A stretch of DNA of 64,000 nt from an uncultured Tateyamaria sp. (GCF_947503465.1 NZ_CANNDN010000004.1:62001-126000), one strand, 5' to 3'; positions 33,075 to 41,935 are shown, counted from the first letter of the stretch. The notes: a model not told the origin generated them from the sequence alone. Made by a program: numbers and translations.

Positions 33075-34363
33075 CCGCCGGGCGTCAGCTTGTAGATGAT
33101 GCCCTCGTCAATCGATGTATACAGGCTGCCATCCGGCCCCATCACAACCGACCTGAACCGGCCCGACTCCATCGGCAGGGTCATTTCGGTCACGTCCTCC
33201 ACATCCGTCACATCGGCATTCAGATGGATCACATCCAGCCGCTGCCCGATGGGCGTGCCGCCAAAGCCGATGCCCATGATGCCGACCACCATGGCCCCGT
33301 CCCAGTCGCCCCAGGCGTCGCCCTCAAGGAAAGCGGCCGAGGACATACCCTGCGACCAACCGTTGTTGTTCCAGACCGGTGGCATGGCGTCAGGGTACGT
33401 GTCGAAATCGGTCATCGGCATGAAAGCCGCGCGTTCATAACGGTTCATGCCCTCTTCCTGATTGGGGCTGTACCCGCAATAATTGTCCGGGCATTCGCCG
33501 CGCCCCGCCATGTTCGGGCGCGGGTCCCAGCCGGCATTGCCGCCGTTTTCCAGAATGGTGATTTCATCCGAATGCCACGGCCCGTGCTCTGCGGTGATGG
33601 CCTGGCCGGTCTCCGGATGAAACGCAATCCCCTGCACGTTGCGGTGGCCGTAAGTGTAGGTGCGCGCGTCAAATCCTTCGGGCGGGGTATTGTCGGGATG
33701 AGCGTTGCCATCCGTGTCGATGCGGATCACCTTGGACCCCATCATGGTCGGGCTTTGCGGCACCTCGCCATTGTGGGTGTCGCCCGTCGTCAGCCACAGC
33801 GCACCGTCCGCGCTGAACCGCACGCGACCGCCATTGTGCGCGCCGGGGCCGCCAAAGGGATGGTCCGAAGCCGCCATTTTGTAGGGCACATCATCGATAA
33901 TGTCCGTGCGATCCGACACGCCTGTGAAATCGTCGCTGAGCGTGAACCGCATCAGCCGGTTGGTGTGCGGGTCCGACATGTTCGACGTCGAATAGACATA
34001 GATGCGCCGGTTGTCGGCAAAATCGGGATCAAAGGCGACGCCCATCATGCCGGCCTGTCCCTCACAGAACAGATCTGCACCGTTGGACGCATACCCCGCT
34101 GTTTCACCCACACCGTAAAGCGCGTTTACGGTACCATCCGGCATCCGCACCGACAGCCCCTTGCACTTTTCGGTGAAAAGCATCGTGCCATCGTCGAGAA
34201 ATGCCATGTCCCACGGATTCTCCAGGCCCTCCAGGACGACCTCATGTGTCAGAGTGGTGGTGTTCTGGCCGCTTTGCGCCAGCGCAGGCGCTGATGAGAG
34301 AGCCGTCGCCGCGAGCAGCGATGCAATCAGCGGCAGTTTGGATTGAATTGAATAGCCGGACAT
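33071..34363 (-). CDS. PQQ-dependent sugar dehydrogenase (glucose/sorbosone dehydrogenase family)
   Basis: A 430-residue periplasmic beta-propeller enzyme with a Sec signal peptide (residues about 1-30, ending APALAQ). Conserved family blocks include ENPWDMAFLDDGTMLFTEK, GMMGVAFDPDFADN, NGGRVRFSADGALWLTTGD, YGHRNVQGIAFHPETG and TAEHGPWHSDEI. It oxidises an aldose and passes electrons to a cytochrome; the gene just upstream encodes a cytochrome c. ATG 34363 has AGGGAGG. A perfect 17-bp palindrome lies 83 bp upstream. Confidence 0.87.
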   Translation of the reverse strand: MSGYSIQSKLPLIASLLAATALSSAPALAQSGQNTTTLTHEVVLEGLENPWDMAFLDDGTMLFTEKCKGLSVRMPDGTVNALYGVGETAGYASNGADLFCEGQAGMMGVAFDPDFADNRRIYVYSTSNMSDPHTNRLMRFTLSDDFTGVSDRTDIIDDVPYKMAASDHPFGGPGAHNGGRVRFSADGALWLTTGDTHNGEVPQSPTMMGSKVIRIDTDGNAHPDNTPPEGFDARTYTYGHRNVQGIAFHPETGQAITAEHGPWHSDEITILENGGNAGWDPRPNMAGRGECPDNYCGYSPNQEEGMNRYERAAFMPMTDFDTYPDAMPPVWNNNGWSQGMSSAAFLEGDAWGDWDGAMVVGIMGIGFGGTPIGQRLDVIHLNADVTDVEDVTEMTLPMESGRFRSVVMGPDGSLYTSIDEGIIYKLTPGG

Positions 34364-34445
34364 AGTTTCCTCCCTGAAATGATACTTGCCGTCATCCGGA
34401 AGGTGTTTTTTGTTCTTGTGATCCGGACACGCCGAGACTTTCACG

Positions 34446-34462
34446 GTATGGTGGTACCATAC
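34446..34462. promoter_or_regulatory. Palindromic operator upstream of the PQQ sugar dehydrogenase
   Basis: GTATGGT-GGT-ACCATAC is a perfect 7-3-7 palindrome. It contains TGGTGGTACCA, the half-site pattern of FadR/LldR-type GntR repressors, and the 8-bp palindrome TGGTACCA. A second ACCATAC occurs about 50 bp upstream. The bound protein is unknown. Confidence 0.6.
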
Positions 34463-34526
34463 GCCGGTCAATGCTCGCTTCGGTGAAGGGCGGCTTTATG
34501 CCGGTCCACCATACGGTGACGCAGGA

Positions 34527-34901
34527 TCAGTCGAACGCTGTCGCCACATAGACAGAGATGTTGACGATATCCTCGTCCGACAGCTTCTTTGCGTGCGAAA
34601 TCATAAGAATCGAGTTTGGTCCGATCCTTTCACCTGCCCGGTAGCGTTCAATCTGGGTGGCAATATATGACGGCTCCAGATCGGCCAGTGCAGGGTAGCT
34701 TGATGCGCCCTGTGCCCTGTTGCCATGGCAGGCCTTGCAGGATTTTTGAAAGATGGCCTCCGCGGCATCTGCATCAATCTCGTGCTCGACGGTCAGTGTT
34801 TCAAAACTGCTCGCAGATGCGGTGTCGTCCTTCGCCTCTTCGGCCCAGGCGGCAACGCTCCACATTGCAACCGCTCCGATCAGCACACGGGTCTTTACCA
34901 T
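34527..34901 (-). CDS. Periplasmic cytochrome c, probable partner of the sugar dehydrogenase
   Basis: A 124-residue class I cytochrome c with a signal peptide (about residues 1-20), one haem motif CKACH near residue 55 and ILMISHAKKLSDEDIVNISVYVA, where Met may be the sixth ligand. It lies upstream of the dehydrogenase on the same strand with a 163-bp gap that carries an operator, so expression may be partly separate. Electron transfer from the dehydrogenase is inferred from position. Confidence 0.82.
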   Translation of the reverse strand: MVKTRVLIGAVAMWSVAAWAEEAKDDTASASSFETLTVEHEIDADAAEAIFQKSCKACHGNRAQGASSYPALADLEPSYIATQIERYRAGERIGPNSILMISHAKKLSDEDIVNISVYVATAFD

Positions 34902-34984
34902 CGTCCTGGCCTCCTCTTATACCTGACACCCGGGTGAAGCTATAGCTGCAGCCCAGCAGGTCCAATGGTTCTCGCGCGGTCGCG

Positions 34985-35629
34985 TCAGCGCGCCAGTGCT
35001 GCGGCCTCCCTGGCCAGGTTTTCGATCCCGGCCCAGTCCCCGGCCTGCACCTTGTCCTTGGGTGCAACCCAACTGCCACCGGCGCAGACGACATTGGGCA
35101 GGCTCAGGTAGCTTGCCGCGTTGCCCATGCTTACCCCGCCCGTGGGGCAGAACGAAATCTGCGGCAAGGGTGCGCCAATGGCCTTGAGGGCAGGCGCGCC
35201 GCCAGAGGCTTCGGCGGGAAAGAACTTGAGCATGTCATACCCGCGTTCAAAGAGCGCCATTGCTTCGGACGCGGTGGCCGCGCCCGGCAGAAGGGGCAAG
35301 TCCTCGGCCTCGCAGGCTGCGATCAACGCCTCGGTCGCGCCGGGCGATACGCCAAATTGTGCGCCGGCCTCCTTGGCGGCTTTGACATCATCGGGCGTCA
35401 CAAGCGTGCCTGCCCCGACAACCCCGCCTGTCACCTTGGACATGGCCGCGATCACCTCGAGCGCGGCGGGCGTGCGCAATGTCACTTCAAGCGCGGGCAG
35501 CCCCCCGGCCACCAGCGCCTCGGCCAGAGGAACGGCATGGGCCACGTCATCTACCACCAGCACAGGCACAATCGGCGCGAGGTCACAGATTTCACGGGCG
35601 CGCACGGCGGCGGCTTTGGCGGTCAGCAT
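34985..35629 (-). CDS. eda: 2-dehydro-3-deoxy-phosphogluconate (KDPG) aldolase
   Basis: A 214-residue class I aldolase of the Entner-Doudoroff pathway, splitting KDPG to pyruvate and glyceraldehyde 3-phosphate. The Schiff-base lysine is in YDMLKFFPAEASGG; the catalytic Glu is in GLPALEVTLRTPAALE and the phosphate loop in CPTGGVSMGNAASYL. It abuts edd without a gap, so they form one operon. Confidence 0.95.
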   Translation of the reverse strand: MLTAKAAAVRAREICDLAPIVPVLVVDDVAHAVPLAEALVAGGLPALEVTLRTPAALEVIAAMSKVTGGVVGAGTLVTPDDVKAAKEAGAQFGVSPGATEALIAACEAEDLPLLPGAATASEAMALFERGYDMLKFFPAEASGGAPALKAIGAPLPQISFCPTGGVSMGNAASYLSLPNVVCAGGSWVAPKDKVQAGDWAGIENLAREAAALAR

Positions 35630-37444
35630 TCAAAAATCTCCAAACACGGTCGCGCCGGTATTGGCGGACCCAACTGTATTGCGGAAGGCGTGGAACATGT
35701 CGCGGCCCACCCCCCAATGATTGTCCGAAAGATCGGCCGTGGCGTGCGGGCGGTCAAGCACCCCGTCGGTCAGCACCTCGAGTTGCCCCGTGACCGCGTC
35801 GACGCGGATCACGTCGCCGTCCTGCACCTGCGCGATCACGCCGCCATCCAGCGCTTCGGGGCAGACATGAATGGCCGAGGGCACCCGGCCCGACGCGCCC
35901 GACATGCGCCCGTCGGTGACCAGCGCCACCTTCTGGCCGCGTCCCTGCATGATACCCAGCATGGGCGTAAGACTGTGCAGTTCGGGCATGCCGTTGGCCT
36001 TGGGACCCTGGAACCGAACGACGATAACGAAATCGCCTTCCGCGAACGCGCCGGCCTTGAAGGCGGATTTCACCTGCTCCTGATCATGGAACACCCGCGC
36101 CGGGGCCTCGACCACGCGGTGTTCGGGCGCCACGGCCGACACCTTCATCACGCCGGTGCCAAGGTTGCCGACCAGGCGGCTCAGACCTCCGGTGTCCTGG
36201 AACGGGTCCGAGACCGGGCGCACGATCTTGTCGTTCAGGCTGGTGCCCGCACCGGGTGTCCAGGTCAGGTCCCCGTCAATCAGCTTGGGTTCCTGGGTGT
36301 AGTTCTCGAGCCCCTCGCCCGCGACCGTTTGCGTATCGTCGTGCAGCAAACCGGCCTTGAGCAATTCGCCGATCATGAAGCCAAGCCCCCCTGCCGCGTG
36401 GAAGTGGTTCACATCCGCCAGACCATTGGGGTAGACCCGCGCGATCAGCGGCGTCACTTCGGACAGGTCACAGAAATCCTCCCAATCCAGCACGATGCCG
36501 CCTGCCCGCGCCATCGCGATCAGGTGGATCAACAGGTTGGTCGAGCCGCCCGTCGCGTTCAGCCCCACGATGCCATTCACGAACGCCTTTTCATCCAGGA
36601 TGTTGCAGACGGGGGTATAGTTGTTGCCCAGCGCCGACAGCGACAGGGCCCGTTTGGCCCCTTCGACCGTCAGCGCCTCGCGCAAGGGTGTGTTCGGGTT
36701 CACGAAGGACGATCCGGGCAGGTGCAGGCCCATGAACTCCATCAGCATCTGGTTGGTGTTGGCCGTCCCGTAAAAGGTGCAGGTGCCGGGGCCGTGGTAG
36801 GCCGCCATCTCCGACGCCAGAAGCTCTTCGCGTGTCGCCTCGCCCGCTGCGAACCGCTGCCGCACCTTCGCCTTGTCATCGTTGGACAGGCCCGAGGTCA
36901 TCGGACCTGCGGGCAGGAATACCGCTGGCATGTGACCAAAGGATTGTGCCGCGATGATCAGGCCCGGCACGATCTTGTCGCAGACACCCAGGAAAACGGC
37001 GGCGTCAAAGACGTTGTGGGACAGTGCCACGCCGGTCGCCATCGCAATCACGTCGCGTGAAAACAGGCTGAGTTCCATGCCTGCCTCGCCCTGGGTCACA
37101 CCATCGCACATCGCGGGCACGCCGCCCGCGACCTGCGCCGTGCCGCCTGCCGCGCGGATCGCATCGCGGATGAGGGTCGGGTAGGTCTCGAACGGCTGGT
37201 GCGCCGACAGCATGTCGTTATAGGCCGTCACGATCCCGAGGTTGCCATTGCTGGCCTCGGCCAACCGGTCCTGATCCGGGCCGGCGGCGGCAAAGGCATG
37301 GGCCTGCCCGCTGCACGACAGGTGCGCCCGTGCCGGGCCTTGGGATTTTGCCGCGGCCATGCGGTCCAGATAGCGGCGGCGCGACCGCGCGCTGCGTTCG
37401 ATCACACGTTCGGTCACGCGTTCCAATGTCGGGTGCAGAGGCAT
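35630..37444 (-). CDS. edd: 6-phosphogluconate dehydratase
   Basis: A 604-residue IlvD/Edd-family [4Fe-4S] dehydratase converting 6-phosphogluconate to KDPG. Cysteine ligands occur in [30 protein letters not shown] and TPVCNILDE; the C-terminus has [19 protein letters not shown]. First gene of the edd-eda operon and divergent from mipZ. A LacI/GntR-type palindrome lies 54 bp upstream. Confidence 0.96.
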   Translation of the reverse strand: MPLHPTLERVTERVIERSARSRRRYLDRMAAAKSQGPARAHLSCSGQAHAFAAAGPDQDRLAEASNGNLGIVTAYNDMLSAHQPFETYPTLIRDAIRAAGGTAQVAGGVPAMCDGVTQGEAGMELSLFSRDVIAMATGVALSHNVFDAAVFLGVCDKIVPGLIIAAQSFGHMPAVFLPAGPMTSGLSNDDKAKVRQRFAAGEATREELLASEMAAYHGPGTCTFYGTANTNQMLMEFMGLHLPGSSFVNPNTPLREALTVEGAKRALSLSALGNNYTPVCNILDEKAFVNGIVGLNATGGSTNLLIHLIAMARAGGIVLDWEDFCDLSEVTPLIARVYPNGLADVNHFHAAGGLGFMIGELLKAGLLHDDTQTVAGEGLENYTQEPKLIDGDLTWTPGAGTSLNDKIVRPVSDPFQDTGGLSRLVGNLGTGVMKVSAVAPEHRVVEAPARVFHDQEQVKSAFKAGAFAEGDFVIVVRFQGPKANGMPELHSLTPMLGIMQGRGQKVALVTDGRMSGASGRVPSAIHVCPEALDGGVIAQVQDGDVIRVDAVTGQLEVLTDGVLDRPHATADLSDNHWGVGRDMFHAFRNTVGSANTGATVFGDF

Positions 37445-37497
37445 GATGCTCTCCTATCTCCTCATCTCGGTTTGGCCGTATCATATCACATGGTGGC

Positions 37498-37511
37498 TGA
37501 TAGCGCTAACA
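37498..37511. promoter_or_regulatory. LacI-family-type operator upstream of edd-eda
   Basis: TGATAGCGCTAACA is a 14-bp imperfect palindrome around AGCGCT, the form of LacI-family sugar repressor sites in alphaproteobacteria. It lies 54 bp upstream of edd and suits repression relieved by a sugar or sugar acid. No LacI gene is in the window. Confidence 0.6.
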
Positions 37512-37636
37512 TCATCCAACTGCAATGCCCGCGCCACGGTGCCGCAGGAAAGTTGGTTTGCCCGCTTTCAAAGGGTGCAAACACAACATATAGTGGCCCA
37601 AAATTCGCAAAGCGGATGTGCGGTAAGGGGACGGTC

Positions 37637-38446
37637 ATGGCGCATATCATCGTTGTCGGCAACGAAAAGGGTGGGGCAGGCAAGTCTACCGTGTCGATGC
37701 ATGTGGCCACGGCACTGGCCCGCGCAGGCAAGAAGGTCAGCGCGCTGGACCTGGACCTGCGGCAGCGGACCTTTGGTCGCTATGTTGAAAACCGGCGGTC
37801 CTTCCTGACCTCGGCCGAATTGGACCTGCCATCGCCGGATGTGCACGACCTGCCCGAGATCGACGCCCATGACCTGAAACCGGGCGAAAACATCTATGAT
37901 CATCGGCTGAGCGCGGCAGTTGCCACGCTTGAGCCGGACAATGATTTCATCATCATCGACTGCCCCGGATCGCACACACGGCTCAGCCAGGTGGCGCATT
38001 CGCTGGCCGACACGTTGATCACGCCCCTGAATGACAGCTTTGTCGATTTCGACCTGCTGGCCCGGATCGATGCCACGGGCGAAAAGATCCTTGGCCCGTC
38101 CGTCTATTCCGAAATGGTCTGGAACGCGCGCCAGTTGCGCGCGCAGGCGGGCCTGAAACCCATCGACTGGATCGTGCTGCGCAACCGCATGGGTGCCCAA
38201 CGCATGGTCAACAAGGAAAAGATGGAACGCGCAATCAAGATGCTGGCCCAGCGCATCGGCTTCCGCATTGCGCCGGGGTTTTCCGAGCGGGTGATCTTTC
38301 GCGAGCTGTTTCCGCGCGGCCTGACCCTGCTGGACCTCAAGGATATCGGGGTCAAGCAGCTCAACATCTCGAACGTGGCCGCACGCCAGGAACTGCGCGA
38401 CCTGATCAAGGCGCTGAACCTGCCCGAGGTCGAAATCGACTTCTGA
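37637..38446 (+). CDS. mipZ: MipZ-type ParA-family ATPase (division site placement)
   Basis: A 269-residue deviant-Walker ATPase. Residues 8-18 (GNEKGGAGKST) form the ParA/MinD-type P-loop; LDLDLRQRTFGRYVENRR and NDSFVDFDLLARID closely match Caulobacter MipZ, which forms a gradient from the ParB-parS pole and blocks FtsZ assembly away from midcell. The C-terminal FRIAPGFSERVIFRELFPRGLTLLDL is also shared. ATG 37637 has AAGGGGA upstream. Role by homology. Confidence 0.87.
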   Translation: MAHIIVVGNEKGGAGKSTVSMHVATALARAGKKVSALDLDLRQRTFGRYVENRRSFLTSAELDLPSPDVHDLPEIDAHDLKPGENIYDHRLSAAVATLEPDNDFIIIDCPGSHTRLSQVAHSLADTLITPLNDSFVDFDLLARIDATGEKILGPSVYSEMVWNARQLRAQAGLKPIDWIVLRNRMGAQRMVNKEKMERAIKMLAQRIGFRIAPGFSERVIFRELFPRGLTLLDLKDIGVKQLNISNVAARQELRDLIKALNLPEVEIDF

Positions 38447-38489
38447 CCCGGATGGGGTAAGGTGGTGCCACACCAGTTCAGGACACCCC

Positions 38490-38811
38490 ATGCCCGAGAT
38501 ATCGCCCGACCTGTTTGTTCAAATCGTCCGGTTTCGCGTTGCCCACGGGCAAGGCGACGCGTTGATGCAGGCCATCTTTGCGCATCTGGAGGATTGGGTG
38601 CGCGACTGCGACGGCTTTGTGTCCGGCAACTTCCACATCTCGGAAGACGGCAGACACGTGATCAACTATGCGCAATGGCGCGACAAAGCCGCATTTGACG
38701 CGTTCCGACACCATCCCCGCCAGGCCCGACCTGCAAGCCGCCATTGCCGCGCAAGCGCCCGAACGGGCTGATGCCAATGCCTTCACGCTTGTGCGCAGCG
38801 TCACAGCCTGA
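38490..38811 (+). pseudogene. Frameshifted antibiotic-biosynthesis-monooxygenase (ABM) family gene
   Basis: From ATG 38490 the frame encodes about 78 residues of an ABM-like dimeric barrel (DLFVQIVRFRVAHGQGDALM, DGFVSGNFHISEDGRHVINYAQW), then runs into an improbable Arg-rich tail and stops at 38771. The +1 frame from 38725 continues with PDLQAAIAAQAPERADANAF then TLVRSVTA and stops at 38811, exactly what the family C-terminus should look like. One base was gained or lost between about 38695 and 38725. It could be a true mutation or a sequencing error. Confidence 0.65.
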
Positions 38812-39247
38812 GGGCGAGTCGTTCCAGCAGGGTGCGCAATGTGGCAAGCTGGGTGTCGGTCATCCCGTCCGTCAGCGCGGCATCATACTCCGCCGCGGTG
38901 GACTTGAGATCCTCGTACACTTTCTGTCCCGTGGGTGTCAGGGCAAGGACTTCCACCCGCCGATCCGTTTCGGACCTGGTCCGCGTGATGTAGCGCCGCT
39001 CGGCCAACCGGTGCACCGCGCGACTGATCTTGGTCTTGTGCATCTGGGCCCGTGCGCCGATGTCACTGGCCGTCATGTGTCCGTAAATGGCCAAGTGGAA
39101 CAGCACCCGCCATTCGTTGCGCAACATCCCGTACTTGTCCTTGTAGACCTTCTGGAACTCCAGGCTCGACGCCTCGGCCGCCTGGTTCAGCAGATAGGGC
39201 AGGAACTGACGGACATCGAATTCTCTTGGCCGTGTCATCGGTTGCAC
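38801..39247 (-). CDS. MarR-family transcriptional regulator
   Basis: A 148-residue winged-helix protein (start MQP at 39247 or MTRPREF at 39238). The DNA-binding part runs from WRVLFHLAIYGHMTASDIGARAQMHKTKISRAVHRL in sections through the wing TRSETDRRVEVLALT. Near a fumarylacetoacetase gene, such MarR proteins often control homogentisate or other aromatic catabolism; that is inference. It converges with the frameshifted ABM gene. Confidence 0.87.
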   Translation of the reverse strand: MQPMTRPREFDVRQFLPYLLNQAAEASSLEFQKVYKDKYGMLRNEWRVLFHLAIYGHMTASDIGARAQMHKTKISRAVHRLAERRYITRTRSETDRRVEVLALTPTGQKVYEDLKSTAAEYDAALTDGMTDTQLATLRTLLERLALRL

Positions 39248-39376
39248 CGCGTTTGGTTACAGAAGGGACTATGTGCCGGATCGACCCGAGCCCGCAAGGG
39301 GACGCGACAGGCACATGTTCGCCAGTTCGGGCAAAGGGGCATTTGAACACGGGTCGATCTGGCGTAGCGTGGGTCC

Positions 39377-39553
39377 ATGATGACGTATCTCGGATACCTG
39401 ATGGGCGCCTTTATCGTCTTTGTCCTGGGCTTTGTCCTGTGGGCCTGGTGGCAGAAATTCGTGCACAACCGCCCCGACCGCTATGGCAAGGGGCCGGGCC
39501 ACGATCTGCGTGGCGCCGAACGCGGGCAATGGCACCGCACGGACAAGACGTGA
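39377..39553 (+). CDS. 58-residue membrane protein
   Basis: ATG 39377 opens a frame with one long N-terminal helix (YLGYLMGAFIVFVLGFVLWA) and a basic cytosolic tail (HNRPDRYGKGPGHDL ...). The stop overlaps a second short frame by GTGA. No clear ribosome-binding site is seen. Family unknown. Confidence 0.5.
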   Translation: MMTYLGYLMGAFIVFVLGFVLWAWWQKFVHNRPDRYGKGPGHDLRGAERGQWHRTDKT

Positions 39554-39711
39554 TTGATCCCGGCCTGATCGCAGTCGCAGCCTTTGCCGCGCCGGTGATC
39601 TGGCCGTGGGCGCCAAGGGCACAGCCAACGGTGCCCATGGGTCACACCCGACCCCAACCCGGCCACCGCCTTGAACGGACGGGGCATGCCTGTGGCGGGG
39701 GCCTCGATTGA
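39550..39711 (+). CDS. Possible 53-residue peptide in a small-gene cascade
   Basis: GTG 39550 overlaps the previous stop (GTGA), and the frame runs to 39711. The first 18 residues are hydrophobic (DPGLIAVAAFAAPVIWPW); the rest is His/Arg/Pro-rich with low complexity. It may be a real coupled gene or simply an open frame between two real ones. Confidence 0.3.
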   Translation: MIDPGLIAVAAFAAPVIWPWAPRAQPTVPMGHTRPQPGHRLERTGHACGGGLD

Positions 39712-39878
39712 TATCCTTCCTGTCATCGCTGTCCTGGACGGGATGGCTGTTGATCGCCTTCACGCTCTGGCACATGCCCACCATTGTGACACTGGCATTT
39801 TTCGGGGATAAGCTGTCCCGCAACAGGATCAGCCGCGGCGGTCGAAACCACGCGGACCTCGATTCATTTGACACCTGA
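39708..39878 (+). CDS. 56-residue membrane protein
   Basis: TTG 39708 overlaps the preceding stop (TTGA). The peptide has one hydrophobic helix (LSWTGWLLIAFTLWHMPTIV, continuing TLAFF) and a basic tail (GDKLSRNRISRGGRNH). It ends 21 bp before fumarylacetoacetase, so the small genes may be co-transcribed with it. Confidence 0.45.
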   Translation: MISFLSSLSWTGWLLIAFTLWHMPTIVTLAFFGDKLSRNRISRGGRNHADLDSFDT

Positions 39879-39899
39879 ACACGCCCACAGGACACCGCA

Positions 39900-41156
39900 A
39901 TGCCCCTGAACCCATCCTGGGTCACCAGCGCCAACAGCGCAGACACCGATTTCCCCCTCAACAACCTGCCCTACGGCGTGTTTTCGACCGACAGGCTGGA
40001 CGCACGCTGTGGCGTTGCGATCGGCGACATGATCCTCGACATGCACCAGGCCGAAGAGCAGGGGATTGTCGATCTGACGGATGCACCGCTGTTCGAATTG
40101 CCCTTCTGGAACGAGGTGATGGAGGAAGGACCCGCCGTCTGGACCGCCCTGCGCAACCGGCTGACCGACCTGCTGGCCAAAGGGTCAAGGGACCAGGCGC
40201 TGGTCGCCCCGCTGCTGGTGCCCATGGCAGACGCCACGTTGCACATGCCGCTTGTCGTGTCCGAATTCACCGACTTCTACGCGGGCCGCCACCACGCCAC
40301 AAACGTGGGCACCATGTTTCGCGGCGCCGAGAACGCGCTGCCGCCGAATTGGCTGCACATCCCGATCGGATATAACGGGCGCGCCTCGTCCGTGGTGGTG
40401 TCGGGCACGGATATCCGCCGCCCCTGGGGGCAACTCAAGTCCGCGGACCACGACACGCCCGCCTTCCTGCCGTCGCGCCGCTTCGACATGGAGCTTGAGA
40501 TGGGCGCGATCGTCGGCATGGCGTCCGACGGCCCACTGACCGTGGACGAGGCGGACGCGGCGATCTTTGGCTACGTGCTGCTGAATGATTGGTCTGCGCG
40601 CGACATCCAGGCGTGGGAATACCAGCCGCTCGGTCCCTTCCAGGCCAAGGCGACGGCCACCTCGATCAGCCCCTGGATCGTGACCAAGGCAGCGCTGGAG
40701 CCGTTCCGCACAGACACCCCGCCCCGCGAGGTCGCCTTGCTGGACCACCTCAAGGACACCGGCCCGATGGTCTATGACATCGCGCTTGGTGCCGACCTGG
40801 CCCCTGCGGGCGGGACGGCGACATCGATCACGCGGACAAACCACAAGGAACTCTACTATTCCGCCGCCCAGCAACTGGCGCATCACAGCACGTCGGGCTG
40901 CCCGATGAATGTGGCCGATCTCCTGGGCTCGGGCACGATCTCGGGCGCAACCAGGGCAGAACGCGGCAGCCTGCTGGAGCTCAGCTGGGGCGGGAAAGAC
41001 CCCCTGACCCTCGACACCGGCGAAACCCGTACCTTCCTGGAAGACGGCGACACGCTGACGCTGACGGGCCATGCGCAGGGGGATGGCTACAGGATCGGCT
41101 TTGGCACGTGCACAGGGACAGTGTTGCCTGCCTTGGAAAATCCCTACGCGCGCTAG
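39900..41156 (+). CDS. fahA: Fumarylacetoacetase
   Basis: A 418-residue enzyme, the usual length, that hydrolyses fumarylacetoacetate to fumarate and acetoacetate at the end of tyrosine/homogentisate breakdown. It has the N-terminal SH3-like domain and the C-terminal FAH catalytic core. The metal- and substrate-binding motifs are SEFTDFYAGRHHATNVGTMFRG (in two sections), SRRFDMELEMGAIVG, NDWSARDIQAWEYQPLGPF and the distal TSGCPMNVADLLGSGTISG. Homogentisate dioxygenase is not in the window. A dispersed repeat lies just after the stop. Confidence 0.94.
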   Translation: MPLNPSWVTSANSADTDFPLNNLPYGVFSTDRLDARCGVAIGDMILDMHQAEEQGIVDLTDAPLFELPFWNEVMEEGPAVWTALRNRLTDLLAKGSRDQALVAPLLVPMADATLHMPLVVSEFTDFYAGRHHATNVGTMFRGAENALPPNWLHIPIGYNGRASSVVVSGTDIRRPWGQLKSADHDTPAFLPSRRFDMELEMGAIVGMASDGPLTVDEADAAIFGYVLLNDWSARDIQAWEYQPLGPFQAKATATSISPWIVTKAALEPFRTDTPPREVALLDHLKDTGPMVYDIALGADLAPAGGTATSITRTNHKELYYSAAQQLAHHSTSGCPMNVADLLGSGTISGATRAERGSLLELSWGGKDPLTLDTGETRTFLEDGDTLTLTGHAQGDGYRIGFGTCTGTVLPALENPYAR

Positions 41157-41162
41157 GTCTTC

Positions 41163-41203
41163 TTCTGACCAGAAATACGACGGGGTCTGGGGCGGCGCCC
41201 CAG
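41163..41203 (-). repeat. Dispersed hairpin element, second copy
   Basis: The complement of 41163-41186 repeats the CCGTCGTATTTNTGGTCNGAA element found at 11714-11737, here inverted. Next to it is a GC-rich hairpin CTGGGGC-GGC-GCCCCAG (41187-41203). It lies between fumarylacetoacetase and a small membrane protein gene. Confidence 0.55.
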
Positions 41204-41229
41204 TCCCAACGGCATCAAGGCACACGGAC

Positions 41230-41439
41230 ATGTCCAACAGGTACGGCCCCACCCGCAACGATCTCATGTTCCGCTTCTGGTTCTCTGCGGTGGGGCTGAT
41301 CATGCTGACCGCCGCCCTGCTGTTTCGCGGCATCCCGCACGGCCCCGCCGGATGGGAGGCCATCGGCCTCGCCACGCTGTTTTTCGGGGGCACATTCCTT
41401 TGGACGCTGTGGAAACTGATCCGGCGGGACCACAGCTAG
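41230..41439 (+). CDS. 69-residue membrane protein of unknown function
   Basis: ATG 41230. Two hydrophobic helices (FWFSAVGLIMLTAALLF and AIGLATLFFGGTFLWTLWKL) flank a short loop; the N-terminus is polar. No family is recognised. It converges with the RidA gene with four bases of overlap. Confidence 0.55.
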   Translation: MSNRYGPTRNDLMFRFWFSAVGLIMLTAALLFRGIPHGPAGWEAIGLATLFFGGTFLWTLWKLIRRDHS

Positions 41440-41825
41440 GGGGCGGCGGCCCACACTTCGACCTCGACCGTGAATTCGGGGCGGGTAAAGCCCGACACGA
41501 TCATCAGGGTCGAACTGGGCAGCACATCCCGGTCCGCCAGAAACGCGTCGCGCGCGGCCATGTAGTCCGCCATATGCGCCCGGTCCGTGACATAGGCGCT
41601 GACATGGCAGACATCGGCCGGCCCCATCGCGGCCTCGGCCAGGATGGCGGCAATATTGGCAAAACAGATGTCGGCCTGATCGCGTGTCCCCGCGGGGACA
41701 GACCCGTCGGCGGCCAGGCCCAACTGGCCCGACACGCGCACCATGCGCCACCCGGCGGGCACCTCGACCCCGTGGGAATAGCGGGCAAAGGGCGGGGCAA
41801 TCGAGGCGGGCGCAAGAGATTTCAT
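41436..41825 (-). CDS. RidA-family (YjgF/YER057c/UK114) protein
   Basis: A 129-residue trimeric chorismate-mutase-like fold protein. Members hydrolyse reactive enamine/imine intermediates or act as specialised deaminases. Family elements are RVSGQLGLAADGSVPAGTRDQADICFANIAAILAEA in sections and the C-terminal FTRPEFTVEVEVWAA; the substrate-binding Arg of classical RidA appears to be replaced (RPEFTVEVEVW), so it may belong to a Rid2-7 subgroup. It is divergent from the amidotransferase operon. Confidence 0.8.
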   Translation of the reverse strand: MKSLAPASIAPPFARYSHGVEVPAGWRMVRVSGQLGLAADGSVPAGTRDQADICFANIAAILAEAAMGPADVCHVSAYVTDRAHMADYMAARDAFLADRDVLPSSTLMIVSGFTRPEFTVEVEVWAAAP

Positions 41826-41935
41826 GCCAGACACCCTTGCGTGAAAGGGCAAATTTTGAAACCCTGAACGCACATCTCTGGCACAGATTTTCATCTCAAG
41901 GGCCGCTGACATCCACTTCCGGGAAAGGGAAGGAT

